DNA of 64,000 nt, taken from the NCBI RefSeq assembly GCF_014203225.1, contig NZ_JACHIO010000015.1:106569-170568 (forward strand), given 5' to 3'. Position 1 is the first letter of the stretch; every line of letters begins with the position of its first letter. The notes beneath the pieces were generated by a model. That model did no database searches and was not told the origin of the DNA. It was given only the letters and a program-made list of their open reading frames with translations. This document shows positions 52,967-61,117 of the stretch, in pieces. The position numbers and the translations under genes are program-made. The stretch comes from Granulicella mallensis (GTDB taxonomy: Bacteria; Acidobacteriota; Terriglobia; Terriglobales; Acidobacteriaceae).

Positions 52967-53536
52967 ATGAAACTGTGCGACAAAATCCGGTACCTGCGCG
53001 AGGTCGAAGGCAGCCTGCGCGGTCTGGGCCGTGCGATGACCCAGGGCGAACTGGTCAAGGCGATCGCGGCGGAGATGGAAGAGTCGATCAGCCAGAGCTA
53101 TCTCTCGCAGATCGAAAGCGGCGCCCGACCGCACCTCACCAACACCTCGCGGCTGCTGCTGGCGAAGTTCTTCAAGGTCCATCCCGGCTATCTGGTCGAT
53201 GACCCCGAGGGTTATCACGCCGAGTTGCTCAGCGACCTGCGCGGCCTGGAGGACAAGCTCGACCTCTGGCTGATCGGCGGCGCGGAGCGTTTTCGCCGCG
53301 ACCCCGAGCTGAGGCGAGCCTTGCTGGCCGTGGCGCGGCATGAGGACTCACGCGGCTGTCTGCTGCTGCTTGAAAGCGTGCTGGAGACGCCGTCGCTGGC
53401 AGAGCGTCTGCTGGAGCTGTTGCGCCCTGTGCCAAAGCTGGCAACGCGGCCGCTGGCCCTGGTGGAGCCAGCCGCAGAGAGCGCAAGTGTAAGTAAGCGT
53501 GTCACGAAGAAGAAGTCCGGGCCCCGTACGAAGTAA
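52967..53536 (+). CDS. XRE-family transcriptional regulator
   Basis: This 189-residue DNA-binding protein has an N-terminal HTH of the XRE type (KIRYLREVEGSLRGLGRAMT, ELVKAIAAEMEESISQSYLS, QIESGARPHLTNTSRLLLAK), with a long insertion in the HTH, followed by a helical C-terminal domain and a basic tail (SKRVTKKKSGPRTK). It is first in a row of four genes leading to an NfeD-like protein, flotillin and PspA, and probably controls them through the GCAAT repeats upstream. The sensed signal is unknown. Confidence 0.85.
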   Translation: MKLCDKIRYLREVEGSLRGLGRAMTQGELVKAIAAEMEESISQSYLSQIESGARPHLTNTSRLLLAKFFKVHPGYLVDDPEGYHAELLSDLRGLEDKLDLWLIGGAERFRRDPELRRALLAVARHEDSRGCLLLLESVLETPSLAERLLELLRPVPKLATRPLALVEPAAESASVSKRVTKKKSGPRTK

Positions 53537-53547
53537 GGAGAGGGACG

Positions 53548-54177
53548 ATGACAGCAGCATGGGATTGGAATGCGATTTATCTGACGTGTTTCGGCGTAGG
53601 GCTGGTACTGAGCTTCATCGCCTTCTTCGCCGGCGGCATGCACCTTCACATAGGGCACTTTCACTTTGGCGGACACCTTGGAGTGAAGGGCCACACGGGC
53701 GGTGGCGCACTCTCACCGATCAACGGGTTCACCCTGATGGCGTTCCTCTGCTGGTTTGGCGGCACGGGCTACCTGCTGCACGGTGCGAACGTCTTCGGCG
53801 TCACGCTGGTGCTGCTGTTGTCGGCGATCAGTGGCCTCGTGGGGGCGGCGGTAGTCTTCTGGTTTCTCGTCGGAGTGCTGATGCCCCATGAGCGCACGCT
53901 GGAGCCCGCCGACACGGAGATGACCGGAGTCATCGGACGCCTGAGCGGAGCGGTTCCCGCGCACGGCGTCGGCGAGATTCTGTACTCGCAGAACGGCTCG
54001 CGGCGCAGTGCTCCCGTGCGGTCGGACGATGGAATCGCCATCGAGCGCGGCGCCGAGGTGATCGTGATGCGCTACGCGCGCGGCATCGCCTATGTGCGGC
54101 GATGGGACGAATTTGAACACGGCTTGTTGGCTGAGATGCCGGGCCGTGACCTTGAGAAAGAAAGCAAGGAGCAGTAA
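53548..54177 (+). CDS. NfeD-like membrane protein (flotillin partner)
   Basis: The 209-residue protein has three to four N-terminal membrane segments (IYLTCFGVGLVLSFIAFFAG, FTLMAFLCWFGGTGYLL, FGVTLVLLLSAISGLVGAAVV) with a His-rich loop (GGMHLHIGHFHFGGHLG) and a C-terminal OB-like domain (TGVIGRLSGAVPAHGVGEIL, ERGAEVIVMRYARGIAYVRR). This is the YuaF/NfeD layout that accompanies flotillins. The gene begins 11 bp after the XRE stop and lies upstream of the flotillin gene, so it is probably part of the same operon. The His-rich loop might bind metal; that is inference. Confidence 0.8.
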   Translation: MTAAWDWNAIYLTCFGVGLVLSFIAFFAGGMHLHIGHFHFGGHLGVKGHTGGGALSPINGFTLMAFLCWFGGTGYLLHGANVFGVTLVLLLSAISGLVGAAVVFWFLVGVLMPHERTLEPADTEMTGVIGRLSGAVPAHGVGEILYSQNGSRRSAPVRSDDGIAIERGAEVIVMRYARGIAYVRRWDEFEHGLLAEMPGRDLEKESKEQ

Positions 54178-54210
54178 GCCGGACTGCGCGAAACAGTGCA
54201 GCCGGTCGGG

Positions 54211-54283
54211 CCATAAAAAGTAAAACGTGATTGGGACATAAACGTAGAACTTGATCGGTCCATAAGAAGTAGAACCTGATTTG
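54211..54283 (+). repeat. Three degenerate 24-25-bp direct repeats
   Basis: Units start at 54211, 54236 and 54260. Each follows the pattern CCATAA-AAGTAGAAC-TGAT with a few substitutions. They fill most of the gap between the NfeD-like and flotillin genes, ending 13 bp before the flotillin start. Repeated ends of this kind occur at the termini of some insertion sequences such as IS21 relatives, but no transposase is present. Confidence 0.6.
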
Positions 54284-54296
54284 AGAGAGGCAGGAG

Positions 54297-55748
54297 ATGG
54301 AAAACCATTACATAGTTGTCGGTGGGTTAATCGTTCTTGGAACCCTTGTGCTGATGGGGCTGATGGCGAAGATGTTTCGCAAAGCCGGCCCGAATGAAGC
54401 AGTCATCCGTTACGGCTTTCGCGGGCCGAAGGTCATCAAGGGCCACGGCGCGCTGATCTTCCCGGTGGTGGAGCACTCGCGGATGCTGTCGCTGGAGCTG
54501 ATGAGCTTCGACGTAGCGCCGTCGCAGGACCTTTACACCAAGCAGGGTGTTGCCGTAACCGTTGAAGCCGTCGCGCAGATCAAGGTGCGTTCGGACAACG
54601 AGTCGATCATGACGGCGGCAGAGCAGTTTCTCTCCAAGACACCCGCAGAGCGCGAGGGCCTGATTCGTCTCGTGATGGAAGGCCACCTGCGCGGCATCAT
54701 CGGTCAGCTCACGGTCGAGCAGATCGTGAAGGAGCCGGAGATGGTGGGCGAGCGCATGCGCGCCACCTGCGCCGAGGACATGAGCAAGATGGGGCTCGAA
54801 GTCGTGAGCTTCACCATCAAGGAGGTACGCGATAAGAACGAGTACATCACCAACATGGGCCGTCCCGATATTGCGCGTATCAAGCGCGACGCCGAGATCG
54901 CCACGGCCGAAGCCGAGCGTGACACCGCGATCCGCCGCGCAATCGCTCTGAGAGAAGCTGCAGTCGCCAAGGCTGCCGCCGACCAGGAGCGAGTGCTCGC
55001 CGAGACGATGTCGCTGGGCAAACAGGCCGAGGCGCAGCGCGACCTCGACATCCAGAAGGCGACGTTCACCGAACAGTCCCGCCGGCAGGAGGCGCAGGCC
55101 GACAAGGCGTATGAGCTGCAGACCAACGTCATGCAGCAGAAGGTCATCGCCGAGCAGGTGAAGGTGCAGCAGATCGAGAAGGAAGCGCAGGTCAAGGTAC
55201 AGGAGGCCGAGATCCTGCGTAATGAGAAGGAACTCATCGCGACTGTCCTGAAGAAGTCGGAGATCGAGGCGCAGCGCATTGGAAACATGGCGAACGCCGA
55301 GAAGGCGCGCATCGTCGCTGAGGCGGAAGGTAGGGCTCAGGCCATCCGTACCCAGGGTGAAGCGGAGGCTTCGATCATCTTCCAGAAGGGCGAGGCGGAA
55401 GCCAAGGCTATGAACATCAAGGCCGAGGCCTATCAGGAGTGGTCGCAGGCTGCGGTCGTCGACAAACTCATCACGAACATGGCGGATGTCGTTCGCGCCA
55501 TGAGCGAGCCTCTGAGCAAGGTGGACAAGATCACCATCGTGTCCACCGGCGACGGCAAAAACGTCGGCGCGCACAAGCTCACCGGTGAGATGACCGAGAT
55601 CGCAGCGCAGGTACCCGCGCTCTTCGAGGCTCTCAGCGGCATGAAGATGAGCGACCTGATGGGCAACATCAAGCAGATGACGCAGCGCCCGAACGGCGGC
55701 ACGTCCGATGTTCCACCCACGATCGAAGGTGATCGCAAGAGTGAATAA
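54297..55748 (+). CDS. Flotillin (SPFH/band 7 membrane scaffold)
   Basis: This 483-residue flotillin has an N-terminal membrane segment (YIVVGGLIVLGTLVLMGLMA), an SPFH domain (FRKAGPNEAVIRYGFRGPKV, VTVEAVAQIKVRSDNES) and a long Glu/Ala-rich coiled coil (AEAERDTAIRRAIALREAA, AEGRAQAIRTQGEAEASII). The C-terminus is Met-rich, as in FloT/YuaG. Flotillins organise membrane microdomains. It sits between the NfeD-like gene and pspA. Confidence 0.95.
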   Translation: MENHYIVVGGLIVLGTLVLMGLMAKMFRKAGPNEAVIRYGFRGPKVIKGHGALIFPVVEHSRMLSLELMSFDVAPSQDLYTKQGVAVTVEAVAQIKVRSDNESIMTAAEQFLSKTPAEREGLIRLVMEGHLRGIIGQLTVEQIVKEPEMVGERMRATCAEDMSKMGLEVVSFTIKEVRDKNEYITNMGRPDIARIKRDAEIATAEAERDTAIRRAIALREAAVAKAAADQERVLAETMSLGKQAEAQRDLDIQKATFTEQSRRQEAQADKAYELQTNVMQQKVIAEQVKVQQIEKEAQVKVQEAEILRNEKELIATVLKKSEIEAQRIGNMANAEKARIVAEAEGRAQAIRTQGEAEASIIFQKGEAEAKAMNIKAEAYQEWSQAAVVDKLITNMADVVRAMSEPLSKVDKITIVSTGDGKNVGAHKLTGEMTEIAAQVPALFEALSGMKMSDLMGNIKQMTQRPNGGTSDVPPTIEGDRKSE

Positions 55749-55754
55749 CCGGCA

Positions 55755-55784
55755 CGGCGCGCGAGACAAACGTCTCTCGCGCCG
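55755..55784 (+). terminator. Terminator hairpin after flotillin
   Basis: CGGCGCGCGAGAC pairs with GTCTCTCGCGCCG (one mismatch) around AAAC, beginning 7 bp after the flotillin stop. It is not followed by a long T-tract, so readthrough to pspA is possible. Confidence 0.55.
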
Positions 55785-55797
55785 TCGCTTATACAAG

Positions 55798-55940
55798 TTG
55801 TTTTGAAGGGTACGGCCTTTAGGCCGTACGTAAGTAACTACACTCTGCGGCGCGGCTTTAGCCGCTGAGGGAATGACGCAAGCACGCCACAGATTTACGG
55901 CGGGACCACAAGCCCTGCGCTTTCAAAGCAAAGAAGAAAA
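55798..55940. repeat. Family-2-like diverged element
   Basis: It starts GTTTTGAAGGG like the family-2 elements, contains TACGGCCTTTAGGCCGTA and GGCTTTAGCCGCTGAGGGAA, and ends near CTTTCAAAGC. The internal GGCTTTAGCC and GAGGGAATG words match family 2; the ends are degenerate. It lies between flotillin and pspA. Confidence 0.55.
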
Positions 55941-55951
55941 GGAGAACCGTC

Positions 55952-56647
55952 ATGGCACTATCGCTAATGGAAAGAGTAGCAACCCTGCTGCGCGCAAACG
56001 TGAACGATCTGATCGACCGCGCCGAAGACCCCGAAAAAATGTTGAAGCAACTGGCTCTCGATATGGAGAATCAGTTACTCCAACTGAAGACGCAGGTAGC
56101 AATTGCGATCGCCGACAAGCACCTGCTCGAAAAGAAGAGCAAGGAGCAGTCGCAGACTGCCGTGGATTGGCGCTCCAAGGCGGAGCTGGCGGTGACCAAG
56201 GGCAAGGACGACTTGGCCCGTGCCGCGCTCGACCGTGCCCTGACCCACGAGAAGATGTCCGGGGACCTGTTGCACCAGGTCGAAGAGCAGACCGAAGAGG
56301 TTGAAGGGATGCGCATGACGTACAACAAGCTGCAGGGCAAGTTGAAAGAGACGCAGGCCCACTGTGTGTTGTTGATCGCGCAGCATCGCCGTGCGCAGAT
56401 GGCGGGCAAGGCCATCACGGCGCGTGAGGCGGCGGAGCAGGTGGCTGTAAGCCTCGGTCGAGGCCCGGCGCTTGACCGCGTCAAAGCCCGCATCCAGAGC
56501 GCCGAAGCGCATAACTACGCCGGCAAACAGATGCTCGAAGACGACACGCTGGAAGACGACTTTGCAAAGCTGGAACGCGACGAAAAAGTCGAGCGGCTGT
56601 TGGGCGAGTTGAAGGAGAAGCAGGCCCACATGCTGGAGGCCGGCTGA
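55952..56647 (+). CDS. pspA: PspA/IM30-family phage-shock protein
   Basis: This 231-residue, almost wholly helical ESCRT-III-like protein binds and protects the inner membrane. It begins LSLMERVATLLRANVNDLID and RAEDPEKMLKQLALDMENQL as in PspA/IM30, with a coiled-coil body (EEQTEEVEGMRMTYNKLQGK) and KERDEK-like charged C-terminal helix. GGAGA precedes ATG 55952. No pspBC or LiaS-type partners are seen; the preceding flotillin and NfeD genes are the likely functional partners. Confidence 0.93.
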   Translation: MALSLMERVATLLRANVNDLIDRAEDPEKMLKQLALDMENQLLQLKTQVAIAIADKHLLEKKSKEQSQTAVDWRSKAELAVTKGKDDLARAALDRALTHEKMSGDLLHQVEEQTEEVEGMRMTYNKLQGKLKETQAHCVLLIAQHRRAQMAGKAITAREAAEQVAVSLGRGPALDRVKARIQSAEAHNYAGKQMLEDDTLEDDFAKLERDEKVERLLGELKEKQAHMLEAG

Positions 56648-56673
56648 GTCTTTTGGGTGGTTTGCCTGGAGGG

Positions 56674-56720
56674 CTGTACGCGCGATTCATTCATGGCAGC
56701 AGGATGAGTCGCGCGTACAG
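56674..56720. repeat. Short palindrome related to family 3
   Basis: CTGTACGCGCGA (56674-56685) pairs with TCGCGCGTACAG (56709-56720). The loop TTCATTCATGGCAGCAGGATGA mirrors the GATTCATCGTGCAGGCATGATGAGTC-type centre of the family-3 elements (45589, 58238), so it is a cut-down relative lying downstream of pspA. Confidence 0.65.
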
Positions 56721-56777
56721 CGATCGCTGTCACGACGCCTGCAAAGAACCTTTTCAAATGGACCATGGGGAATTGAT

Positions 56778-57332
56778 ATGGATTTTCCCGGTAACAGTAT
56801 CGAGTTGCATGTAATCGCTCTACTTGCGCTGATCGCGGTATTGTTTCAAGGATATTCCGCAAAGCCTTTCAGCGTTAAGCACGATGGAATGGTGCCTGTG
56901 CATGCGGCCGCGCGGAAGGGTTCCCTGCCGCAGGATTCATCCATGGGACCGGAATATCCACGGTTCAAGCAAGGTATATGGCTGGTGCAGATAACGGATG
57001 GCTCCGGAAACAAACTGGAGCCGAAAGAAGAGGAGTTTTGCGGCTCACTGGAATATGTAAATCTCTTTCCTCACGTTGCGCACAAGTCTAAAAAACAGGT
57101 GCTTATGGACCCGGAAGGTGGGCTCTTTCAACGCTCCCGAAGCCTGGGAAGCGGAAAATTTCTGGTGGAATTCAAAGATAATTCCTTCGAGGGGAACTCA
57201 AGGCTGGAGCGGCATACCGTTACAGCCGACAACGGAACAGCGTTTACAGACTCCGCAGTGATGCTGCTTGATCAAGGGCACAAGAGCAAAGTGTTTGCCG
57301 AAGCCAGTTGGCAAAGGCGTTGCTCCCAATAA
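56778..57332 (+). CDS. Hypothetical exported protein, weakly DUF3617-like
   Basis: The 184-residue protein has an N-terminal hydrophobic segment (IALLALIAVLFQGYSAKPF) that may be a signal anchor. The mature part begins around PRFKQGIWLVQITDGSGN, where DUF3617 proteins have PGLWE-type openings, and later has EFCGSLEYVNLFPH and a final CSQ. The match is weak. GGGGAA precedes ATG 56778. Confidence 0.6.
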   Translation: MDFPGNSIELHVIALLALIAVLFQGYSAKPFSVKHDGMVPVHAAARKGSLPQDSSMGPEYPRFKQGIWLVQITDGSGNKLEPKEEEFCGSLEYVNLFPHVAHKSKKQVLMDPEGGLFQRSRSLGSGKFLVEFKDNSFEGNSRLERHTVTADNGTAFTDSAVMLLDQGHKSKVFAEASWQRRCSQ

Positions 57333-57366
57333 AGTCCGTCCTTTAGTCGGGCTTCATTGGGACCCG

Positions 57367-58158
57367 TTACTTCTGAACGGTGCAATCGACAAGGCGCATC
57401 TTGAAGGTCGCTACATTCGCAACAACGAACGAGAGCGAATCTGGTAGCTGGAAGGATTCGACTGGCTGAAACGTGGCTGACATCGTTACATGGGTTGCAG
57501 GCCCATCGGCGGACCCCTGGTAGGTGCCGTCGAGTTTTGTCAGAAGCAGGCCTTTGGCGGAAGGCGTGTAGGTTGTATCCAACTCTCCGTTGATTTTTGC
57601 TGATGTGGTCGAAAGGTGATGGATAACGAGTTTTTTATCCAGGGTCAGTTCATCGATAGCTTTGCTGGCGCCGTCGACGATCACATAGCCTGTGGCCGTG
57701 GCTTTTACGGACGATGGGGTCAGGGTAATCAACGTACCGTTGAGGCTTGGCATCCAGGATTGAAAGAACCCGTCAAGCGTCTGTTTCAATCCGTTGACTA
57801 ACTGATTGGCGCTCTGTTCGCGATCTTTAGGAGGTGTGCCTGCACTTACCCAGGAGATATTCGGATGACTGCTCAGGTCTGAAGAAACAGACAGATGGGA
57901 GCCCTGGAGATACTGCACCATCGGATCGTCTGCGGGTGGTGTCTTCCCATTGATCGAAGTAAAAAGTGCGTCCCAATCTACGCTTGCGTTGCAGGAAAAA
58001 CCTTTGAGTCCCGCTGCACGCAGGTTGTAGTACTGCGACCTGGCGGTGGTCAGAAGCTGGGTCTGCTCCTTTTGCGGGACGTTCTGTGCCTCCAGGCTGG
58101 GAGAACAGGCTGCGATGAAGATGGCAATAAGCAGAACGACGCGCGGGTAGAGTGACAT
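57367..58158 (-). CDS. Secreted hypothetical protein (possible lipoprotein)
   Basis: I do not assign this 263-residue protein. A signal peptide (LYPRVVLLIAIFIAACSPSL) ends at AAC-SP, suggesting a lipobox-like cleavage at the Cys. The mature region has CNASVDWDALFTSING and a long beta-rich part (GTLITLTPSSVKATATGYVIV, LTKLDGTYQGSADGPATHV). ATG 58158 begins at the signal; an upstream in-frame start at 58191 is possible but adds a polar leader. Confidence 0.75.
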   Translation of the reverse strand: MSLYPRVVLLIAIFIAACSPSLEAQNVPQKEQTQLLTTARSQYYNLRAAGLKGFSCNASVDWDALFTSINGKTPPADDPMVQYLQGSHLSVSSDLSSHPNISWVSAGTPPKDREQSANQLVNGLKQTLDGFFQSWMPSLNGTLITLTPSSVKATATGYVIVDGASKAIDELTLDKKLVIHHLSTTSAKINGELDTTYTPSAKGLLLTKLDGTYQGSADGPATHVTMSATFQPVESFQLPDSLSFVVANVATFKMRLVDCTVQK

Positions 58159-58237
58159 GACAAAACTATAACCGCAGCCATTGTCGTGCATGCGCGATGG
58201 TCGTTCGGATGCATGTATCCACCGAAGAAGGCGACCC

Positions 58238-58526
58238 GATCTTTAGGGCCAAAGGCCCGTCTCATACCAGCCTGGGGCAAAGCGAACCCGAACCAGCGCG
58301 CATAGCGTGCTGGCTCGGGGCGCGTCGCCCCAGGTTAGGCGTAGGAGTAGAAGTTGAGGGCTGTAAGCCCGACTCATCTTCTGTGCAGGCACGATGAATC
58401 GGGCTTACAGCCCTCTGCTTTCGAGTTGATCCTGTACCTGGGGCTACGCTTGCAGCGAGCTAAAAACCGCTCGCTGCTGCGCTCCACCCCAGGCTGGGAT
58501 GAAACGGGCCGTTGGCCCTAAAGATC
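58238..58526. repeat. Family-3 composite palindromic element, copy 2
   Basis: This 289-bp element has the same ends (GATCTTTAGGGCC and complement) and the same internal words as the copy at 45589-45879 but in the opposite orientation. Paired segments include GAGGGCTGTAAGCCCGA and its complement, CTGGGG/CCCCAG, and GCGAGC/GCTCGC. It fills the space between the SDR stop and the preceding hypothetical gene. Confidence 0.85.
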
Positions 58527-58534
58527 AAGACACC

Positions 58535-59287
58535 TTAGACCTGCGCGAATCCGCCGTCGGCCTGGATGTCAGCTCCGTTGATATAGCTGGCCGCGTCGGA
58601 CGCCAGGAAAGCCACGACCTCTCCCATCTCTTCCGCCTCGCCCGCGCGGCCTATCGGAACTGCGCCGACGACGTTCGTCATATAGGCTTCCTTGACCTTT
58701 GGATCGGCGAAGGTTTGCTGCAGCAAAGGCGTCAGGATCGGTCCTGGGGAGAAGACGTTGACGCGGATGCGGCGAGCTTTGAGTTCGTTAGCCCAGGTCC
58801 GTGCAAAGCTACGGATCGCGGCCTTGGTCGCGGAATAAACTGTGCGCTGGGGAATGCCCTTCACGGCCGTCGCGGACGATGTCAGGATGATCGACGCGCC
58901 GTCGTTCAACAGCGGCAGGGCCTGCTGCACGGTGAAGATGACGCCCTTGAAGTTGATGGCCAGTTGATAGTCGATTGCTTCTTCCGTGATCGACCCGAGG
59001 GGTTCTCTTGTCTGAACACCGGCGTTCGCCACCAGGATGTCGATCTTGCCCTTCGACGCGCGAACCGCTTCGTAAACCCGATCGAGGTCGGCAGGCTTGG
59101 ACACGTCGGCTTGCACAGCCGTCACGTCGCCACCGATCTCGGCGACGGCCGCGTCCAAAATGGTCTGACGACGGCCTACGATGAAGACAGACGCGCCCTC
59201 CGTAGCAAGCCGCTTTGCGGATGCCAGTCCGATCCCTTCACCACCACCCGTAATCACAGCTACTTTGCCCTGCAGAGAACCACTCAT
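58535..59287 (-). CDS. Short-chain dehydrogenase/reductase
   Basis: This 250-residue NAD(P)-dependent oxidoreductase has the classical SDR motifs: VITGGGEGIGLASAKRLA (cofactor loop), VANAGVQ, IILTSSATAVKG (catalytic Ser) and VYSATKAAIRSFARTWANEL (Tyr-x3-Lys). The C-terminus SYINGADIQADGGFAQV is standard. The substrate is unknown. It is divergent from a TetR-family gene, with palindromic operators in between, so it is the probable regulated target. Confidence 0.93.
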   Translation of the reverse strand: MSGSLQGKVAVITGGGEGIGLASAKRLATEGASVFIVGRRQTILDAAVAEIGGDVTAVQADVSKPADLDRVYEAVRASKGKIDILVANAGVQTREPLGSITEEAIDYQLAINFKGVIFTVQQALPLLNDGASIILTSSATAVKGIPQRTVYSATKAAIRSFARTWANELKARRIRVNVFSPGPILTPLLQQTFADPKVKEAYMTNVVGAVPIGRAGEAEEMGEVVAFLASDAASYINGADIQADGGFAQV

Positions 59288-59297
59288 AAGATCACTC

Positions 59298-59358
59298 CAA
59301 TAATGATGATGACCATTATTGATATGTTGACATTAACAATGATGACCGTCATCATTGT
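59298..59358. promoter_or_regulatory. TetR-type operators between SDR and TetR genes
   Basis: Two palindromes are present: CAATAATG-N8-CATTATTG (59298-59321) and the perfect 23-bp ACAATGATGACCGTCATCATTGT pattern, given here as arms ACAATGATGAC and GTCATCATTGT around a central C (59336-59358). TTGACA at 59327-59332 lies between them. They share the half-site word AATGATGAC and fit binding by the TetR protein. Confidence 0.75.
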
Positions 59359-59395
59359 CAAGCGGGCAATTTGTTTTTCACGCGGAGCAGATCAC

Positions 59396-59971
59396 ATGCG
59401 TTTGACCGGCGAACAAGCCAAACAAAATCGGCAGCTCATCCTTGAAACCGCATCGCGGATGTTTAAGCTGCACGGCATGGAAGATGTCAGCGTCGCTGAC
59501 ATCATGAAGCAGTCTGGTTTTACCCACGGCGGTTTCTATAACCACTTCAATTCCAAAGAGGAGCTTGCGGCTGAAGCGGTTGCGTGTGCCTTCGAAAACT
59601 CCGCGCAAAGATTATCGGAGAAGTTTGCCTCAGCCGGAAGTCCGCAGAAAGGCTTTGAGAAAGTGATCGCGGAATACCTCAGTCCGGCGTATCGCGATTC
59701 ATCCACCGGAGGGTGCCCGGCAGCGGCGCTGCCAGCCGATGCTGCCCGCAATGGCAAAGAGGTTCAAACAGCTTTTGCCGGCGGAATTGAATCCTATCTT
59801 GATATATTCGCCGCCGGGATGGACGGAAACAAACAAGAGGCACGGCAACAAGCCGTAGCGTTGCTGAGTAGCCTGGTGGGCTCATTGATGTTGTCCCGTG
59901 CCGTGAAGAAAAGCAATCCGAAGCTTTCCGACGAATTGCTCAGCTCCGTGCGGAAGCAGCTTTGTAAATAG
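59396..59971 (+). CDS. TetR/AcrR-family transcriptional regulator
   Basis: The 191-residue protein has an N-terminal TetR HTH (QNRQLILETASRMFKLHGME, DVSVADIMKQSGFTHGGFYN, HFNSKEELAAEAVACAF) and a helical ligand-binding domain. ATG 59396 is the natural start, 38 bp after the second operator; a longer frame upstream runs through the SDR gene antisense and is not real. It probably represses its own and the SDR gene's transcription. Confidence 0.92.
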   Translation: MRLTGEQAKQNRQLILETASRMFKLHGMEDVSVADIMKQSGFTHGGFYNHFNSKEELAAEAVACAFENSAQRLSEKFASAGSPQKGFEKVIAEYLSPAYRDSSTGGCPAAALPADAARNGKEVQTAFAGGIESYLDIFAAGMDGNKQEARQQAVALLSSLVGSLMLSRAVKKSNPKLSDELLSSVRKQLCK

Positions 59972-59986
59972 AGCACTTTGGCTCTA

Positions 59987-60313
59987 GTGTGATGAGTCAT
60001 TCGTTCATTGAGGAACCAGCGTTACCCCATAGCGCGAAGCGCAAACCGTGACGCTTTAGCGTCGCGGGGCGGAGGGAGCCGTAGCCTTTAGGCTACGGAA
60101 TCAAGGGCAGGCGAGAATTGGGCTTTAGCCCCGGGCCTTTTTACCGCAGCCGAAAGAAGGCCCGGGCCTAAAGGCCACATCTTTGCCAAGCCTGAATTCC
60201 GTAGCCTAAAGGCTACGGCTCCCTCCGTCTCCCTGATGCTGAAGCATCAGGGAACGCGCTGCGCGCTGTGCTGACAGACCTTCATTCTTCAATAAACAAA
60301 TGACTCACGACGC
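59987..60313. repeat. Family-4 composite palindromic element, copy 2
   Basis: This 327-bp element is the inverted counterpart of 23577-23905. Its ends are imperfect inverted repeats (GTGTGATGAGTCATTCGTTC and GCGTCGTGAGTCATTTGTTT as read inward). Inside are the same paired words, including GCGCGAAGCGC, CCGTAGCCTTTAGGCTACGG, GGCCCGGGCC and CTGATGCTGAAGCATCAG. It fills most of the gap between the convergent TetR gene and the LytTR gene. Confidence 0.85.
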
Positions 60314-60334
60314 TATGCCCGCACCGGATAGGGA

Positions 60335-61117
60335 TCAAAGACTTCGCGCCGTGCCCGTAGTCAATAAATTCTCCCACCCCGCCTTACTCATCTTGAGCCT
60401 CTGTCCGTCTGTCAATACAACCCACAGATCCGCGCGACCCTCGCGAAGAATCTCCTTCACCCGATCGATGTTCACAATCGTCGAACGATGAACGCGAACA
60501 AAGCGCGCAGGGTCGAGAGAATCAACGAGCTGCTTGACGGTCTGGCGCAGCATGTAAGTTTTGGGGCCCACATGCAGGCGGGAATAATAGTCGGCGGCTT
60601 CGATCCAATCGATGTCGGCTACCTGAACGATCGTCTCGCGGGCCCCGTTCGGAACAAGAAGGCGTTTCACATAAGGTTCGGCCGGCACCTCTACCCGTTG
60701 GAGGCTGGAGGCGATAGCCTGCATCTGCTCCTGCGTGATCAAGGCGGCTTTCGAAGCAATGCGTTCGCGCACATGCTCCAGGGCCGATTGGAGGCGTTGT
60801 AGCTCCACCGGCTTGGTCAGGTAATCGAGGGCATGGACCTCAAAGGCGCGCACGGCGTACTCATTGTGCGCGGTGACGAAGACCGTTGGAGGCATCCGCG
60901 CAATGCCAATCTGTTCCACCACTTCAAAGCCGGTATTGCCGGGCATCTGGATATCCAGAAAGAGCAGGTCGACCGGTTCGGACTTGAGCAGCGAGACAAG
61001 CTCTCGCCCATTGCGGCACTCGCCCGTTACTTCGACAGAGGTTTCACCGAAGAGCATGGCTTTGAGCCGATCCCGGGCGAGTGGCTCATCGTCGGCGATG
61101 ACGGTTCTAAGTCTCAT
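60335..61117 (-). CDS. LytTR-family response regulator
   Basis: This 260-residue regulator has a receiver domain (VIADDEPLARDRLKAMLFGE, the phosphoacceptor Asp in DLLFLDIQMPGNTGFEVV, VFVTAHNEYAVRAFEVHALDYLTKP) and a C-terminal LytTR DNA-binding domain (IDWIEAADYYSRLHVGPKTY, FVRVHRSTIVNIDRVKEIL). It acts with the kinase encoded directly upstream; the stop/start overlap is ATGA. Target genes are not evident in the window. Confidence 0.95.
   Translation of the reverse strand: MRLRTVIADDEPLARDRLKAMLFGETSVEVTGECRNGRELVSLLKSEPVDLLFLDIQMPGNTGFEVVEQIGIARMPPTVFVTAHNEYAVRAFEVHALDYLTKPVELQRLQSALEHVRERIASKAALITQEQMQAIASSLQRVEVPAEPYVKRLLVPNGARETIVQVADIDWIEAADYYSRLHVGPKTYMLRQTVKQLVDSLDPARFVRVHRSTIVNIDRVKEILREGRADLWVVLTDGQRLKMSKAGWENLLTTGTARSL

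Noticed and set aside
54211..54283. CRISPR-like reading of the three direct repeats
   Set aside because: The units adjoin each other with no spacers and are degenerate.
54327..55796. Minus-strand open frame of 489 codons antisense to flotillin
   Set aside because: Leu/Arg-rich repetitive composition typical of the complement of a coiled-coil gene; flotillin on the plus strand has clear domains.
58499..59395. Upstream extension of the TetR gene through the SDR gene
   Set aside because: This part is antisense to a good SDR gene and crosses both operators; the TetR domain begins only at 59396.
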